Positions 7,532-15,001 are shown, numbered from the stretch's first letter. The stretch is 32,445 nt of DNA from an uncultured Peptococcaceae bacterium (GCA_947647555.1 CANSKT010000010.1:1-32445), one strand, 5' to 3'. Notes: generated by a model not told the origin, from the sequence alone. Numbers and translations: made by a program.

Positions 7532-8626
7532 TTAATTGCTAATCTGCAATAAATCATAGCTGCCCAGCAACTTCAAAGAATGACAATTATTTTTCAGCTG
7601 AACCAGCAAATCCTGCGCCGCCGCATCGGCCACATTGCCCTCAATCTCCACATAAAAATAATACTGCCAGGGCAAATCACGTAGCGGCCGTGATTTTATA
7701 CTTTCCATATTAAAGCCCAAATCGCCAATTAACGACATTACTCGTGCCAGCTGACCGGCATTGTGATTAACCGTAAACAGCAGGTTAAAATGACTGCCGC
7801 AGGCTTTCAATTCCCGGCCAATTACAATAAAACGCGTGGTGTTCTGATTGCTGCTATTAATGTTAGGCGCCAGAATATCCAAACCATACAACTCCGCGCT
7901 CTCCGCCGAAGCAATAGCCGCCAGCGACAAATCGCCGCTATCCGCCACAAACTGCGCCGCCAGCGCCGTGTTGGCATAAGGCTGCGGTTGCAGGTTATAT
8001 TCCTGCAAAAAGGCGGCGCATTGACTCAAAGCCTGCGTATGCGAATACACCTTTTTTATACCACTCAGACGAGCGCCCGGCAGCGCCAGCAAATTCTGCC
8101 GAATAGGCAAATCGCAAATAGCCTGAATATAACAATTATGCTTAAACAGCAGGTCAAAAACCTCGCCCACCTCGCCGGTATAAGAGTTTTCAAAAGGAAT
8201 TACGCCAAAAGCGGCCTGCCCGGCCAAAACCTCCTGAAAAACGCCAGCAAAATCCACGCAAGAATGATAACGATAAGTAGGAAAAAGCTCTCTGGCCGCC
8301 TGTGAAGCAAAAGCGCCCTCCGCCCCGGCAAACGCCACCGTGTTTTGCTGCAAAATGGAGCGCTGATAGTCCTTGCTGATATCCATAAAACTCTGCAAAA
8401 ACTGACGAAAATACGGCGCCAATTCCTGATTTTGCAGGCGCGCCAGATTTTTAGCCAAAACCTGCCGCTCACGCTCCGTATCCAGAACCGGCAAATCATG
8501 CGCCGCCTTATAGGCTACAACCTGATTAACCGCCGCCATGCGCTCCTCAAAAAGCCGCGCCAGTTCCGCATCAAGCTGATTAATGCGCTCTCTGGCCGCC
8601 GCCAATTCATTCAAAACCACACTCAT
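7532..8626 (-). CDS. pheA: Bifunctional chorismate mutase / prephenate dehydratase (P-protein)
   Basis: The protein converts chorismate to prephenate and prephenate to phenylpyruvate, committing carbon to phenylalanine. Residues 1 to about 90 are an AroQ-class chorismate mutase helix bundle, including RINQLDAELARLFEERM and the LDTERERQVL helix. A prephenate dehydratase domain follows (AFAGAEGAFASQAA, FGVIPFENSYTGEV, NTTRFIVIG). The C-terminus is an ACT domain (LLFTVNHNAGQLARVM, then ESIKSRP), the usual site of phenylalanine feedback inhibition. At 364 residues it is full length. It is first in the operon, about 38 nt after the predicted transcription start, with GGAG 10 nt before the ATG. No leader peptide, T-box or attenuator fits in so short a leader. 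Confidence 0.97.
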   Translation of the reverse strand: MSVVLNELAAARERINQLDAELARLFEERMAAVNQVVAYKAAHDLPVLDTERERQVLAKNLARLQNQELAPYFRQFLQSFMDISKDYQRSILQQNTVAFAGAEGAFASQAARELFPTYRYHSCVDFAGVFQEVLAGQAAFGVIPFENSYTGEVGEVFDLLFKHNCYIQAICDLPIRQNLLALPGARLSGIKKVYSHTQALSQCAAFLQEYNLQPQPYANTALAAQFVADSGDLSLAAIASAESAELYGLDILAPNINSSNQNTTRFIVIGRELKACGSHFNLLFTVNHNAGQLARVMSLIGDLGFNMESIKSRPLRDLPWQYYFYVEIEGNVADAAAQDLLVQLKNNCHSLKLLGSYDLLQISN

Positions 8627-8670
8627 ATAATAAATGCTCCAGTTTCATAAAAATAAGAATATAATTAATT

Positions 8671-8699
8671 ATTATACCATTTTTTTTATGGCTTGTCTA
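8671..8699 (-). promoter_or_regulatory. Sigma-A promoter for the pheA-aro-tyrA operon
   Basis: Read on the minus strand, TAGACA (8694-8699) and TATAAT (8671-8676) are separated by exactly 17 nt. The -10 is a perfect consensus and the -35 has one mismatch in the core TTGACA pattern. Predicted transcription starts near 8664, leaving a leader of about 38 nt before pheA. The promoter lies just downstream of the UPF0126 gene stop (8719). Confidence 0.85.
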
Positions 8700-8718
8700 T
8701 TTATTTAACAGCTATTTT

Positions 8719-9405
8719 TCAGAAATTTTTACTATTTTCTTCCGGATTGGGACGCGGCAAATGCCAGCGGTAATAAGTGGCCGCCAAACGCAGCACAATC
8801 GTCAGCGAGCAGGCAATCAACACCGCCGCCAGCGAAGTCACATTTATATGCACCAGGAAGTAATAACAGCCAGCGCCCAGAATAGCCGCCAATGCATAAA
8901 CATTCTTGCGCAGTACGGAGGGAATTTCACCATTCAGCAAATCGCGCAGCATACCACCACCAATGCCGGTAATCACGCCCACGGTGATAGACAGCAGCGG
9001 ATTATCCGCAAAACCGTTATCCAGCGCCACATTTACGCCGGAAACACTAAAAGCGCCCAGACCAATCGCATCAAAAAGGTTTACCAGACCGGGAAAGTCC
9101 AGCCTGACATGCCGCCGCCGACAATAAATGACAAACATACGGGACAGCCGGCGCTGCCGATAGATTAGAAAAACCAGACAGGAGGAAAGAGCCGCCAACA
9201 GCAGAAAAACATAATTGTTGAACATGGCCGGCGGATTGATACCCAGCAGCAAATCGCGAATAACACCGCCGCCAAAAGCCGTTACAATACCCAGCACCAA
9301 AATGCCGAAAATATCCAAATTTTTTTCGGCCGCCAACATCGCGCCAGAAACCGCAAAGGCAAAAATACCAATCACTTCTGCTATATAAATTATCGTCGTA
9401 TGCAT
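8719..9405 (-). CDS. UPF0126 / TRIC-like family membrane protein
   Basis: This is a polytopic inner-membrane protein of the YicG/YadS (UPF0126) family, which is structurally related to trimeric intracellular cation channels; some annotations call the domain a glycine transporter. The two internal repeats are plain: GIVTAFGGGVIRDLLLG in the first half and GVITGIGGGMLRDLLNG in the second. Each is followed by a hydrophobic helix, with about seven transmembrane segments in all. A basic linker rich in Arg joins the halves. I chose ATG 9405 because CGGGAGGT sits 7 nt upstream; an in-frame TTG at 9426 overlaps that site and is unlikely. The product is 228 residues. Physiological substrate is uncertain, and its position before the aro operon may be incidental. 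Confidence 0.88.
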   Translation of the reverse strand: MHTTIIYIAEVIGIFAFAVSGAMLAAEKNLDIFGILVLGIVTAFGGGVIRDLLLGINPPAMFNNYVFLLLAALSSCLVFLIYRQRRLSRMFVIYCRRRHVRLDFPGLVNLFDAIGLGAFSVSGVNVALDNGFADNPLLSITVGVITGIGGGMLRDLLNGEIPSVLRKNVYALAAILGAGCYYFLVHINVTSLAAVLIACSLTIVLRLAATYYRWHLPRPNPEENSKNF

Positions 9406-9440
9406 AGCCCAAACCTCCCGGGTCAATCTTATTGCTATCT

Positions 9441-9469
9441 ATTTTACAATATACACGCGCAAATGTACA
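9441..9469 (-). promoter_or_regulatory. Candidate sigma-A promoter for the UPF0126 gene
   Basis: On the minus strand TGTACA (9464-9469) and TAAAAT (9441-9446) are spaced by 17 nt. The predicted start near 9434 is about 29 nt before the ATG at 9405. Each hexamer is imperfect, so this is moderate support only. Confidence 0.5.
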
Positions 9470-9541
9470 GAATTTTTTTGCCGCTCCAGCCTGTTTGCGC
9501 TGTTTTTATTCGAGCCATTTGGCAAAAATTTCAGCTAAAAT

Positions 9542-9658
9542 TCACTTTTCCTCCATGTAGATTTTAGAAAAGGCCTGTATAATAAAACCAGAAATTGACA
9601 AGCAGTAAAAAACAACAAGCGCCGCAAGGTTGCTTTTTACATAAATCCTTTTCTTCAT
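9542..9658 (-). CDS. Putative 38-residue single-pass membrane peptide
   Basis: A 38-codon ORF has a basic N-terminus (MKKRIYVKSN), one hydrophobic stretch of about 20 residues (residues 11-30, LAALVVFY through FIIQAF) and a charged tail ending MEEK. A good ribosome site (AGGAAAGGAAA) precedes the ATG, and the upstream short ORF ends on the same ATGA tetramer, suggesting coupled translation. The product matches no family I know. The shape fits many small membrane proteins, including type I toxins. The alternative is that it is a chance ORF; at 38 codons with a matching RBS and a membrane profile I find it more likely real than not, but only just. Confidence 0.42.
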   Translation of the reverse strand: MKKRIYVKSNLAALVVFYCLSISGFIIQAFSKIYMEEK

Positions 9659-9747
9659 TTTATTTCCTTTCCTATTAAACTTTTTATTACATTTTTTTCA
9701 TCATTACAACTTTTCATTTTACACATTCCTACTAACTTTTTCTTCAT
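9655..9747 (-). CDS. Possible 20-30 residue basic peptide coupled to the 38-residue ORF
   Basis: This short open frame has possible ATGs at 9747 (30 codons), 9726 (23) and 9717 (20). AGGA lies 9 nt before the 9717 start, the best-supported one. Its TGA overlaps the ATG of the membrane peptide (ATGA), the classic arrangement for translational coupling. The peptide is Lys/Asn-rich and hydrophilic (for example CNDEKNVIKSLIGKEIK) with no recognisable domain. It may be a leader ORF that controls translation and not a functional protein. Confidence 0.22.
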   Translation of the reverse strand: MKKKLVGMCKMKSCNDEKNVIKSLIGKEIK

Positions 9748-9758
9748 TTTTCTTCATG

Positions 9759-9784
9759 AAGCCGTTCCTGACCGGGAGCGGCTT
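9759..9784 (+). terminator. Stem-loop, possible plus-strand terminator
   Basis: A 10-bp stem (9759-9768 with 9775-9784) carries a 6-nt loop and is followed by TATTGATTTT. In plus-strand RNA all ten pairs form, one of them a G-U wobble; in minus-strand RNA that pair becomes an A-C mismatch. The plus strand is therefore the better-folded sense. No annotated plus-strand gene lies just upstream, so it may end an unannotated RNA or lie in the 5' leader of yybS. Confidence 0.45.
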
Positions 9785-9927
9785 TATTGATTTTCTGCGA
9801 CAAAAACCCGAAAAAACTGGCAGGAAAAAAACCGGCGCGGCTAGAATTAAGATAAGTTAACATTAATTTAATCAAAAAATGCGAAAATAAGCCAAGTGCA
9901 TTAAATATTATTTAGAGGTGGGGAATT

Positions 9928-10965
9928 TTGTTTGAGTTAAAAAAAGATGGTCCGCCGGACCAGAAAGAACCCATTTTTGCCAATGAACCAACCCCGGCGC
10001 GCCGCGTGGCAGAGGGCGCCATGCTGGTGGCCACGGCTGTTGTCTTCGGCCTTTCCGCCAATTATCTGCCCTTTGTCTGGCTGATTGCCGCTTTCCTATG
10101 GCCGGTTCCGCTGGCCCTGTTGGTGCGCCGCTTCGGCCCCGGCTTCGGCTTGGGCGGCATATTGCTCACCACTGTTATTCTGGCTATTTTTACCGGCCCA
10201 ATCAACGCCCTGCTTAACCTGCTGAACATGGGCGGCGTGGCTTTCTGGTATGGTTGGGCGGCGCGCAAGGAAATCAAACCCTGGACCACCGTTATCATCG
10301 GCGTATTTATTTCCGCAATCTCCATGGTGTTGCTGATTTTAGGCTCCACCTGGCTCACCGGACTGCATGTTAACGATTTGATGAAACAGATTGAAGATTT
10401 TGTCGATTTTTACATTAATACCATGCAGCAAAACCCACAAATGCGTCAGCAGCTGCAACAGCTGCAAGGCAGTATGACAACCGCTGAATTCAGCGAATAC
10501 CTGAAAAATTATCTGACTTCCATGCTGCCGGCCAGCTTAATCGTAATTTCCATGATAGAAACCAGCGTTTGCTATGCCGTTATAAAATATGTTTTCCGCC
10601 GGCTGGGCTATCCCATGGCCAAACTACCGCCCTTTAAGGACTGGCGTTTGCCCTGGTATACCCTCTGGGGGCTGATTATTGCGCTGCTGGCTTTTGTGGC
10701 CTTTCATCAAATGGGGCTGGAATGGTGCCGCGCGCTCTTCAACAACATCATGTATATTTATCAGCCGCTGCTGATGCTGGCCGGGCTGGCGCTCTATTAC
10801 TGGCTGGCCGAGTTTTGGAAAATGCCCTGGTTAATCTGGACCATGGTGTTTATGGCAATCGGCTTCTTCAGCGTGGTCGGCCCCATGCTGATGCTGATGG
10901 GTATGGCCGACAGCGTTTGGGACGTGCGCCAGATGCTGATAAATAAAAAGCAGCGGCAAAGCTGA
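9928..10965 (+). CDS. yybS: YybS-like DUF2232 family integral membrane protein
   Basis: This 345-residue polytopic membrane protein belongs to the YybS/DUF2232 family found next to rplI in many Bacillota. After a hydrophilic N-terminus of about 25 residues come several hydrophobic helices (for example VAEGAMLVATAVVFGLSANY). A soluble, Gln-rich central segment follows (about residues 150-190, MQQNPQMRQQLQQLQ), then further membrane helices and a short basic tail. TTG at 9928 is the start: GAGGTGGGG lies about 6 nt upstream and the first ATG is far downstream. Function is unknown; B. subtilis YybS is uncharacterised. The c-di-AMP phosphodiesterase gene gdpP (yybT), which normally follows yybS, is absent here. 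Confidence 0.85.
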   Translation: MFELKKDGPPDQKEPIFANEPTPARRVAEGAMLVATAVVFGLSANYLPFVWLIAAFLWPVPLALLVRRFGPGFGLGGILLTTVILAIFTGPINALLNLLNMGGVAFWYGWAARKEIKPWTTVIIGVFISAISMVLLILGSTWLTGLHVNDLMKQIEDFVDFYINTMQQNPQMRQQLQQLQGSMTTAEFSEYLKNYLTSMLPASLIVISMIETSVCYAVIKYVFRRLGYPMAKLPPFKDWRLPWYTLWGLIIALLAFVAFHQMGLEWCRALFNNIMYIYQPLLMLAGLALYYWLAEFWKMPWLIWTMVFMAIGFFSVVGPMLMLMGMADSVWDVRQMLINKKQRQS

Positions 10966-11033
10966 TTTCTTCATATAATAAAGTTGTGTATCAAAATCTA
11001 AATTCATATATATGCTAATAGGAGTGATTTTTC

Positions 11034-11480
11034 ATGAAAGTTATTTTACTGCAAGACGTTAAGGCGCAGGGCAAGGCCGGCGATATCAAAGAAGTGGCCG
11101 ACGGTTATGCTCGCAATTTTCTGCTGAATAAAAAACTGGCTTTGGAAGCCACACCCCAAAATCTGAAGCATCTGGCCGCCCAGAAGCAAAAACAGGCGGA
11201 AAAAGCGGCTGCCGATTTGGCGGAAGCCAAGGCATTAGCCGCTAAAATTGCCGATATGACGATTGAAATTAAGGTGAAAACCGGCGAGGCCGGCCGCCTT
11301 TTCGGTTCCGTTACCAACAAGGAGGTGGCCGAAGCCATTTCTGCGCAGGTCGGTCAGGCCTTAGACAAGCGCAAGGTGGAAATTAAAGAACCAATTAAAA
11401 CCTTGGGCGAGGCTGAAGCCCTGTTGAAACTGCATACGGAAGTACATCAAAAGGTTAAGCTTAACATCACCGCTCTTTAA
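11034..11480 (+). CDS. rplI: Ribosomal protein L9 (50S subunit)
   Basis: L9 binds 23S rRNA near the base of the L1 stalk and helps keep the reading frame. The 148-residue sequence starts with the family N-domain ([21 protein letters not shown], then DGYARNFLL). A long charged, Ala/Lys-rich central helix follows, and then the C-domain ([16 protein letters not shown]). AGGAGTGAT precedes the ATG at a good distance. It lies 68 nt after yybS and 51 nt before dnaB, in the usual Bacillota order for rplI and the replicative helicase gene. Confidence 0.98.
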   Translation: MKVILLQDVKAQGKAGDIKEVADGYARNFLLNKKLALEATPQNLKHLAAQKQKQAEKAAADLAEAKALAAKIADMTIEIKVKTGEAGRLFGSVTNKEVAEAISAQVGQALDKRKVEIKEPIKTLGEAEALLKLHTEVHQKVKLNITAL

Positions 11481-11531
11481 TTCGGCTTTAATAAAAGCTA
11501 ACCAATTAATATTTAAGTTGAGGTGAACAGC

Positions 11532-12905
11532 TTGCAAAATTCTCGCATACCGCCCCAAAGTCTGGCAGCGGAAAAGGCCGTTCTGGGCGCTTGTTTGCTG
11601 AACGATAGCGCCATTTTCAGCGCTATGGAGTTTGTGCATGCCGCGGATTTTTATAAAAAGGAACATCAGGTTATTTTCCAGACCATGCTGGATTTAAACA
11701 GCGCCAGCTATGTCTGCGATTTGGTAGCTGTATCGGAAAGACTGGCCAAGCAGGGACAGCTGGAAATGGTCGGCGGCCCGGAGTATCTGGCTACGCTCAC
11801 CGGCGAGGTGCCCAGCCTGGCCAATGCCGAATATTACAGTCAGATTGTTGCTGATAAGGCCACCCAGCGTCAGCTTATCAATGCCGCCCAAAAAGTGGTA
11901 GACGACGGCTATCAGGGCCACAAGGACGCTCTGGAACTTTTGGGCGATGCGGCCGCCGTGATTGATAAGGTGGGCGAACAGCGCCTGGGCAGCGGCGTGC
12001 AGGAAGCTGCCTTGGTAATGGAGCGCGAATTTAACAAGCTTGACGATATCAAGGCGCACGACGGCATAACCGGCGTGCCAACTTTCCGCGATTTAGACAA
12101 ATATCTTTCCGGCCTGCAAAAGGGCGATTTGATTATTCTGGCGGCGCGTCCCGGCTGCGGCAAAACATCTATGGCCGTGAATATTGCCGCCAACGCCGCA
12201 CTGGTGCAGGGTATCAGCGCCGTAGTTTTCAGTCTGGAAATGCCCAGCGGACAACTGGCGCAGCGTACTCTGTGCAGTTTTGCCCGGATTGACCAACGCA
12301 AATGGCGCAGCGGCCAGCTGAATAAAAGTGAAAAGGAACTTTTGCATGGCGAGTTGCAAAAATTTCAGAACACCAAGCTGTTTTTTGACGACTCCTCCGC
12401 CATCACAATCCCGGAAATGCGCGCCAAATGCCGCCGGATTAAAACTGAACACGGTTTGGGTTTAATCGTTGTGGACTATTTGCAGCTGATGCGCTCGGCG
12501 CGCCCCACGGAAAGCCGTCAGCTGGAAGTAGCAGAGATTTCACGTTCACTGAAAGCCCTGGCCAAGGAATTAGACGTACCGGTTTTGGCTCTTTCCCAGC
12601 TGGCGCGTACTGCCGAACAAAACAAGGACGGCACTCCCCTGCTCTCGCAGCTGCGTGAATCCGGCGCCATTGAGCAGGACGCTGACGTGGTTATCTTCAT
12701 TAATAATAAACGCAGCGTTGGCGAGGAAAATCAGGACGCCGAGGGCAATCAGCAGATTAACGGCCAGATTGTAGAGGTTATTGTGGCTAAAAACCGTAAC
12801 GGCCCGACTGGTTCTGATGATTTGCTATTTTTCCGCCAATATACGCGTTTTGCAGATATGGTGGAAGATTTTGTCGGCGAAGATGATGATTTTGCACCGT
12901 TTTAA
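11532..12905 (+). CDS. dnaB: Replicative DNA helicase (DnaB; called DnaC in Bacillus)
   Basis: The hexameric helicase unwinds DNA 5' to 3' at the replication fork. The N-terminal primase-interacting domain begins RIPPQSLAAEKAVLG. The RecA-like C-domain has Walker A ARPGCGKTS, the SLEM motif, Walker B LIVVDYLQLM, LSQLAR, the ESGAIEQDADVV segment and a C-terminal KNRNGPTG arginine region. The coding sequence is uninterrupted, with no intein. TTG at 11532 is chosen, giving MQNSRIPPQS: GAGGTG ends 6 nt before it. An in-frame GTG at 11523 lies within that site and has no site of its own. At 457 residues the length is normal. dnaX follows after 24 nt. Confidence 0.97.
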   Translation: MQNSRIPPQSLAAEKAVLGACLLNDSAIFSAMEFVHAADFYKKEHQVIFQTMLDLNSASYVCDLVAVSERLAKQGQLEMVGGPEYLATLTGEVPSLANAEYYSQIVADKATQRQLINAAQKVVDDGYQGHKDALELLGDAAAVIDKVGEQRLGSGVQEAALVMEREFNKLDDIKAHDGITGVPTFRDLDKYLSGLQKGDLIILAARPGCGKTSMAVNIAANAALVQGISAVVFSLEMPSGQLAQRTLCSFARIDQRKWRSGQLNKSEKELLHGELQKFQNTKLFFDDSSAITIPEMRAKCRRIKTEHGLGLIVVDYLQLMRSARPTESRQLEVAEISRSLKALAKELDVPVLALSQLARTAEQNKDGTPLLSQLRESGAIEQDADVVIFINNKRSVGEENQDAEGNQQINGQIVEVIVAKNRNGPTGSDDLLFFRQYTRFADMVEDFVGEDDDFAPF

Positions 12906-12929
12906 GATATTTAATTTGAGGGTTGTAAC

Positions 12930-13979
12930 ATGGAATATATGGCTTTATATCGAAAATACCGCCCCACGCGCCTTTCCGATTTGGTTGGACAGGAACATGT
13001 GGCCAAAACACTGCTAAACGCTTTGAGCAATCAGCGCGTGGCGCATGCCTATATCTTCACTGGGCCGCGCGGCACCGGCAAAACCAGCGCCGCCCTGATT
13101 ATGAGCCGGGCAGTAAATTGTCTGACCCCAACCGCCGAGGGCGAGCCCTGCGGCCAGTGCTCCGCCTGTCAGCGTATTCTCCATGGCACCTCCATGGACG
13201 TTATGGAAATTGACGCGGCCAGTAATCGTGGTATCAATGAAATGCGAGATTTGCGCGACGGTGTTAAATACCTGCCGGCGCAGGAAAAACGCAAGGTTTA
13301 TATCATTGACGAGGTACACATGCTCACCACCGAGGCTTTTAACGCCCTGCTGAAAACGCTGGAGGAGCCGCCGGAACACGTTATGTTCATGTTGGCTACC
13401 ACCGAACCGCATAAAGTGCCAACGACTATCCTGTCACGCTGTCAGCGCTTTGACTTTCACCGTATCGGCCAGCAGCAGCTTTTTGACCATTTGCAGCATT
13501 TGGTGCAGCTGGAGGGGCGCACAGCCGACGAAGCCGCATTGCGCCTGATTGCCCGGCGCGCGGAGGGCGGCCTGCGTGACGCTGTCAGCCTGTTAGACCA
13601 GTGTCTGGTGGCCTCCGAGGGCAATTTAAGCCAGAAAACCATTTCCGGCGTTTTAGGTATCGTTGATGAACGCTTTATTATGGCGATGGCCGAGGCCATT
13701 GCCGCGCATGACGGGCTGCGTATCATCAAAGGTGTGGAACTGCTGGCCAGCGAGGGACGAGATATGCGCCTGTTTTTGCAGCAGCTGCTGGAGTTTGTCC
13801 GGGAGCAGCTTCTGCTAAACATGAGCGGCCAGAAAACCATGCTAAATCGCCAACAGGCGCTGCAAATTCTGCGTGATTTGGTGGACGGCGACCAACGGCT
13901 GCGTTTTTCCCTGACCCCGCGCTTAACATTGGAACTGGCGTTACTGCAAGCGGCGCATTTGGAAAATGCGGCAATGTAA
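12930..13979 (+). CDS. dnaX: DNA polymerase III gamma/tau subunit, short (gamma-like) form
   Basis: This is the AAA+ clamp-loader ATPase. The N-terminus has ALYRKYRPTRLSDLVGQEHV, Walker A GPRGTGKTS, a zinc module of four cysteines (C then CGQCSAC), Walker B YIIDEVHML, sensor 1 LATTEPHKVP, the SRC motif in LSRCQRFDF, and sensor 2 GGLRDAVSLLDQ. Domain III (collar) follows and ends with LTLELALLQAAHLENAAM. At 349 residues the protein stops at the domain III boundary. Typical Bacillota DnaX proteins run to about 550 residues or more, with tau domains that contact the helicase and polymerase. No frameshifted remnant of a tau region is visible: the stop is followed within 20 nt by the -35 of the next promoter. 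GAGGG precedes the ATG. Confidence 0.95.
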   Translation: MEYMALYRKYRPTRLSDLVGQEHVAKTLLNALSNQRVAHAYIFTGPRGTGKTSAALIMSRAVNCLTPTAEGEPCGQCSACQRILHGTSMDVMEIDAASNRGINEMRDLRDGVKYLPAQEKRKVYIIDEVHMLTTEAFNALLKTLEEPPEHVMFMLATTEPHKVPTTILSRCQRFDFHRIGQQQLFDHLQHLVQLEGRTADEAALRLIARRAEGGLRDAVSLLDQCLVASEGNLSQKTISGVLGIVDERFIMAMAEAIAAHDGLRIIKGVELLASEGRDMRLFLQQLLEFVREQLLLNMSGQKTMLNRQQALQILRDLVDGDQRLRFSLTPRLTLELALLQAAHLENAAM

Positions 13980-13994
13980 AAGTGCAAAATTTAC

Positions 13995-14024
13995 TTGACC
14001 CAACAGCGCTTTATATAATATAAT
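13995..14024 (+). promoter_or_regulatory. Sigma-A promoter for ybaB-recR
   Basis: TTGACC (13995-14000) and a perfect TATAAT (14019-14024) are separated by 18 nt; a second overlapping TATAAT lies at 14014-14019. The predicted start near 14031 leaves a leader of about 45 nt before ybaB. It lies entirely between the dnaX stop and ybaB. Confidence 0.8.
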
Positions 14025-14075
14025 TAGAAGCAGGAAAATTAATATACAGGAATGATTAAGGGAGGACAAAAAAAT

Positions 14076-14384
14076 ATGGCTATGGATATGCAGGCAATTA
14101 TGCGCCAGGCGCAGAAAATGCAAAGCGATATGACACGCGCGCAGGAGGAACTGCGTCAGACTGAAGTGGAGGGAAGCGCCGGCGGCGGCGCGGTTAAAGT
14201 TAAAGCCACCTGCGCCAATGAGATTACCGGTCTGGAGATTTCACCAGAAGTTGTTGACCCAGAAGATGTGGAAATGCTTCAGGATTTAATTCTGGCTGCT
14301 ATTAATGACGCTATGAGCAAAGCGGCAGATATTGCCAATGAGCGCATGGGCAAGGTTACTGGCGGCATGAAACTGCCTTTTTAA
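14076..14384 (+). CDS. ybaB: YbaB/EbfC family nucleoid-associated protein
   Basis: This small DNA-binding protein (102 residues) is usually encoded between dnaX and recR. The sequence has the typical Met/Gln-rich N-terminal helix (MAMDMQAIMRQAQKMQ), the EVEGSAGGGAVKVKATC core, the ITGLEISPEVVDPEDVEML segment and the closing GGMKLPF. ATG 14076 is chosen because GGGAGGA lies just upstream; an in-frame ATG at 14052 lies ahead of that site. The gene is 6 nt before recR, and the two form an operon. Confidence 0.95.
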   Translation: MAMDMQAIMRQAQKMQSDMTRAQEELRQTEVEGSAGGGAVKVKATCANEITGLEISPEVVDPEDVEMLQDLILAAINDAMSKAADIANERMGKVTGGMKLPF

Positions 14385-14390
14385 GCGACA

Positions 14391-14996
14391 ATGGCACTTT
14401 ATTTTTACCCACCCTCAGTTGAGGAGCTAATTGCGGCGCTTACCAAGCTGCCCGGCGTTGGCCCTAAGACGGCGCAGCGTCTGGCTATGCATTTGCTGCA
14501 CGCCAGAGAGGAAGACGCTGCCGGTTTGGCAGAGTCCATTTTACAGGCCAGAGAACGGGTACAGCGTTGCCATATCTGCGGCAATTTAACTGACGAGGAA
14601 ACATGCCCGGTTTGTCAAGATGAGCAGCGCGACACCACCACTATTTGCGTGGTTGAGCAGCCCGGCGACTGCATTGTGGTGGAAAAAACAGGCCAGTATC
14701 AGGGGCTTTATCATGTTTTGCATGGCGCGCTTTCGCCAATGGAGGGAATTGGCCCCAACGATTTAAACATGACCAGCTTGATGCGACGGCTGCAAAACGG
14801 CAATGTGCAGGAGGTCATTATGGCCACCAACACCGGCGTGGAGGGCGAAGCCACTGCGCTTTATCTGGCCAGACAGATTAAACCGCTGAATATCAAAGTC
14901 AGTCGGCTGGCCTATGGCGTTGCTGTTGGCGGCGATTTGGAATATACAGACGAAGCCACTTTAGGCCGAGCCTTGCAAGGCAGACTTTCAATATAA
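14391..14996 (+). CDS. recR: Recombination mediator protein RecR
   Basis: RecR works with RecO and RecF to load RecA on gapped DNA. The 201-residue protein has the N-terminal helix-hairpin-helix (LTKLPGVGPKTAQRLAMHLL), a four-cysteine zinc finger (CHICGNLTDEETCPVC), and a Toprim domain starting TTICVVEQPGDC with the GPNDL loop and GVEGEATALYLARQI. It ends with the conserved C-terminal strand (RLAYGVAVGGDLEYTDEATLGRAL). Length and order are standard. It is the last gene before the shared terminator facing flhB. Confidence 0.97.
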   Translation: MALYFYPPSVEELIAALTKLPGVGPKTAQRLAMHLLHAREEDAAGLAESILQARERVQRCHICGNLTDEETCPVCQDEQRDTTTICVVEQPGDCIVVEKTGQYQGLYHVLHGALSPMEGIGPNDLNMTSLMRRLQNGNVQEVIMATNTGVEGEATALYLARQIKPLNIKVSRLAYGVAVGGDLEYTDEATLGRALQGRLSI

Positions 14997-15001
14997 AAAA
15001 G

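Larger units (their letters stand above)
9427..9927. other. About 500-nt intergenic region between divergent genes
   Basis: No conventional-length gene occupies this stretch between the minus-strand UPF0126 gene and the plus-strand yybS. It contains the UPF0126 promoter, a minus-strand 38-codon ORF (9542-9658) with a coupled short ORF before it, and a hairpin at 9759-9784. From about 9640 to 9757 the minus strand is strongly purine-rich, as mRNA-sense strands often are. I see no convincing sigma-A promoter for yybS here and no recognisable riboswitch. Confidence 0.7.

Noticed and set aside
8280-8600. Repeated CTCTCTGGCCGCC strings as a possible DNA uptake or Chi-like word
   Set aside because: The copies I saw encode Ala-Ala-Arg (or similar) runs in coding sequence and are few. 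Deciding Chi or uptake status would need genome-wide word counts with strand skew.
8627-8720. T-box or peptide-leader attenuator ahead of pheA
   Set aside because: The predicted transcript leader is only about 38 nt, with no Phe/Tyr-rich peptide, no antiterminator and no terminator stem.
9595-9600. Perfect TTGACA on the plus strand as a promoter -35
   Set aside because: No -10-like sequence occurs 15-19 nt downstream (the region reads AGCGCC), and the hexamer lies within the candidate minus-strand ORF.
13979-14060. Frameshift truncating dnaX
   Set aside because: No tau-like sequence continues in any frame after the stop. A sigma-A promoter and the ybaB leader fill the gap, so the short form looks genuine.
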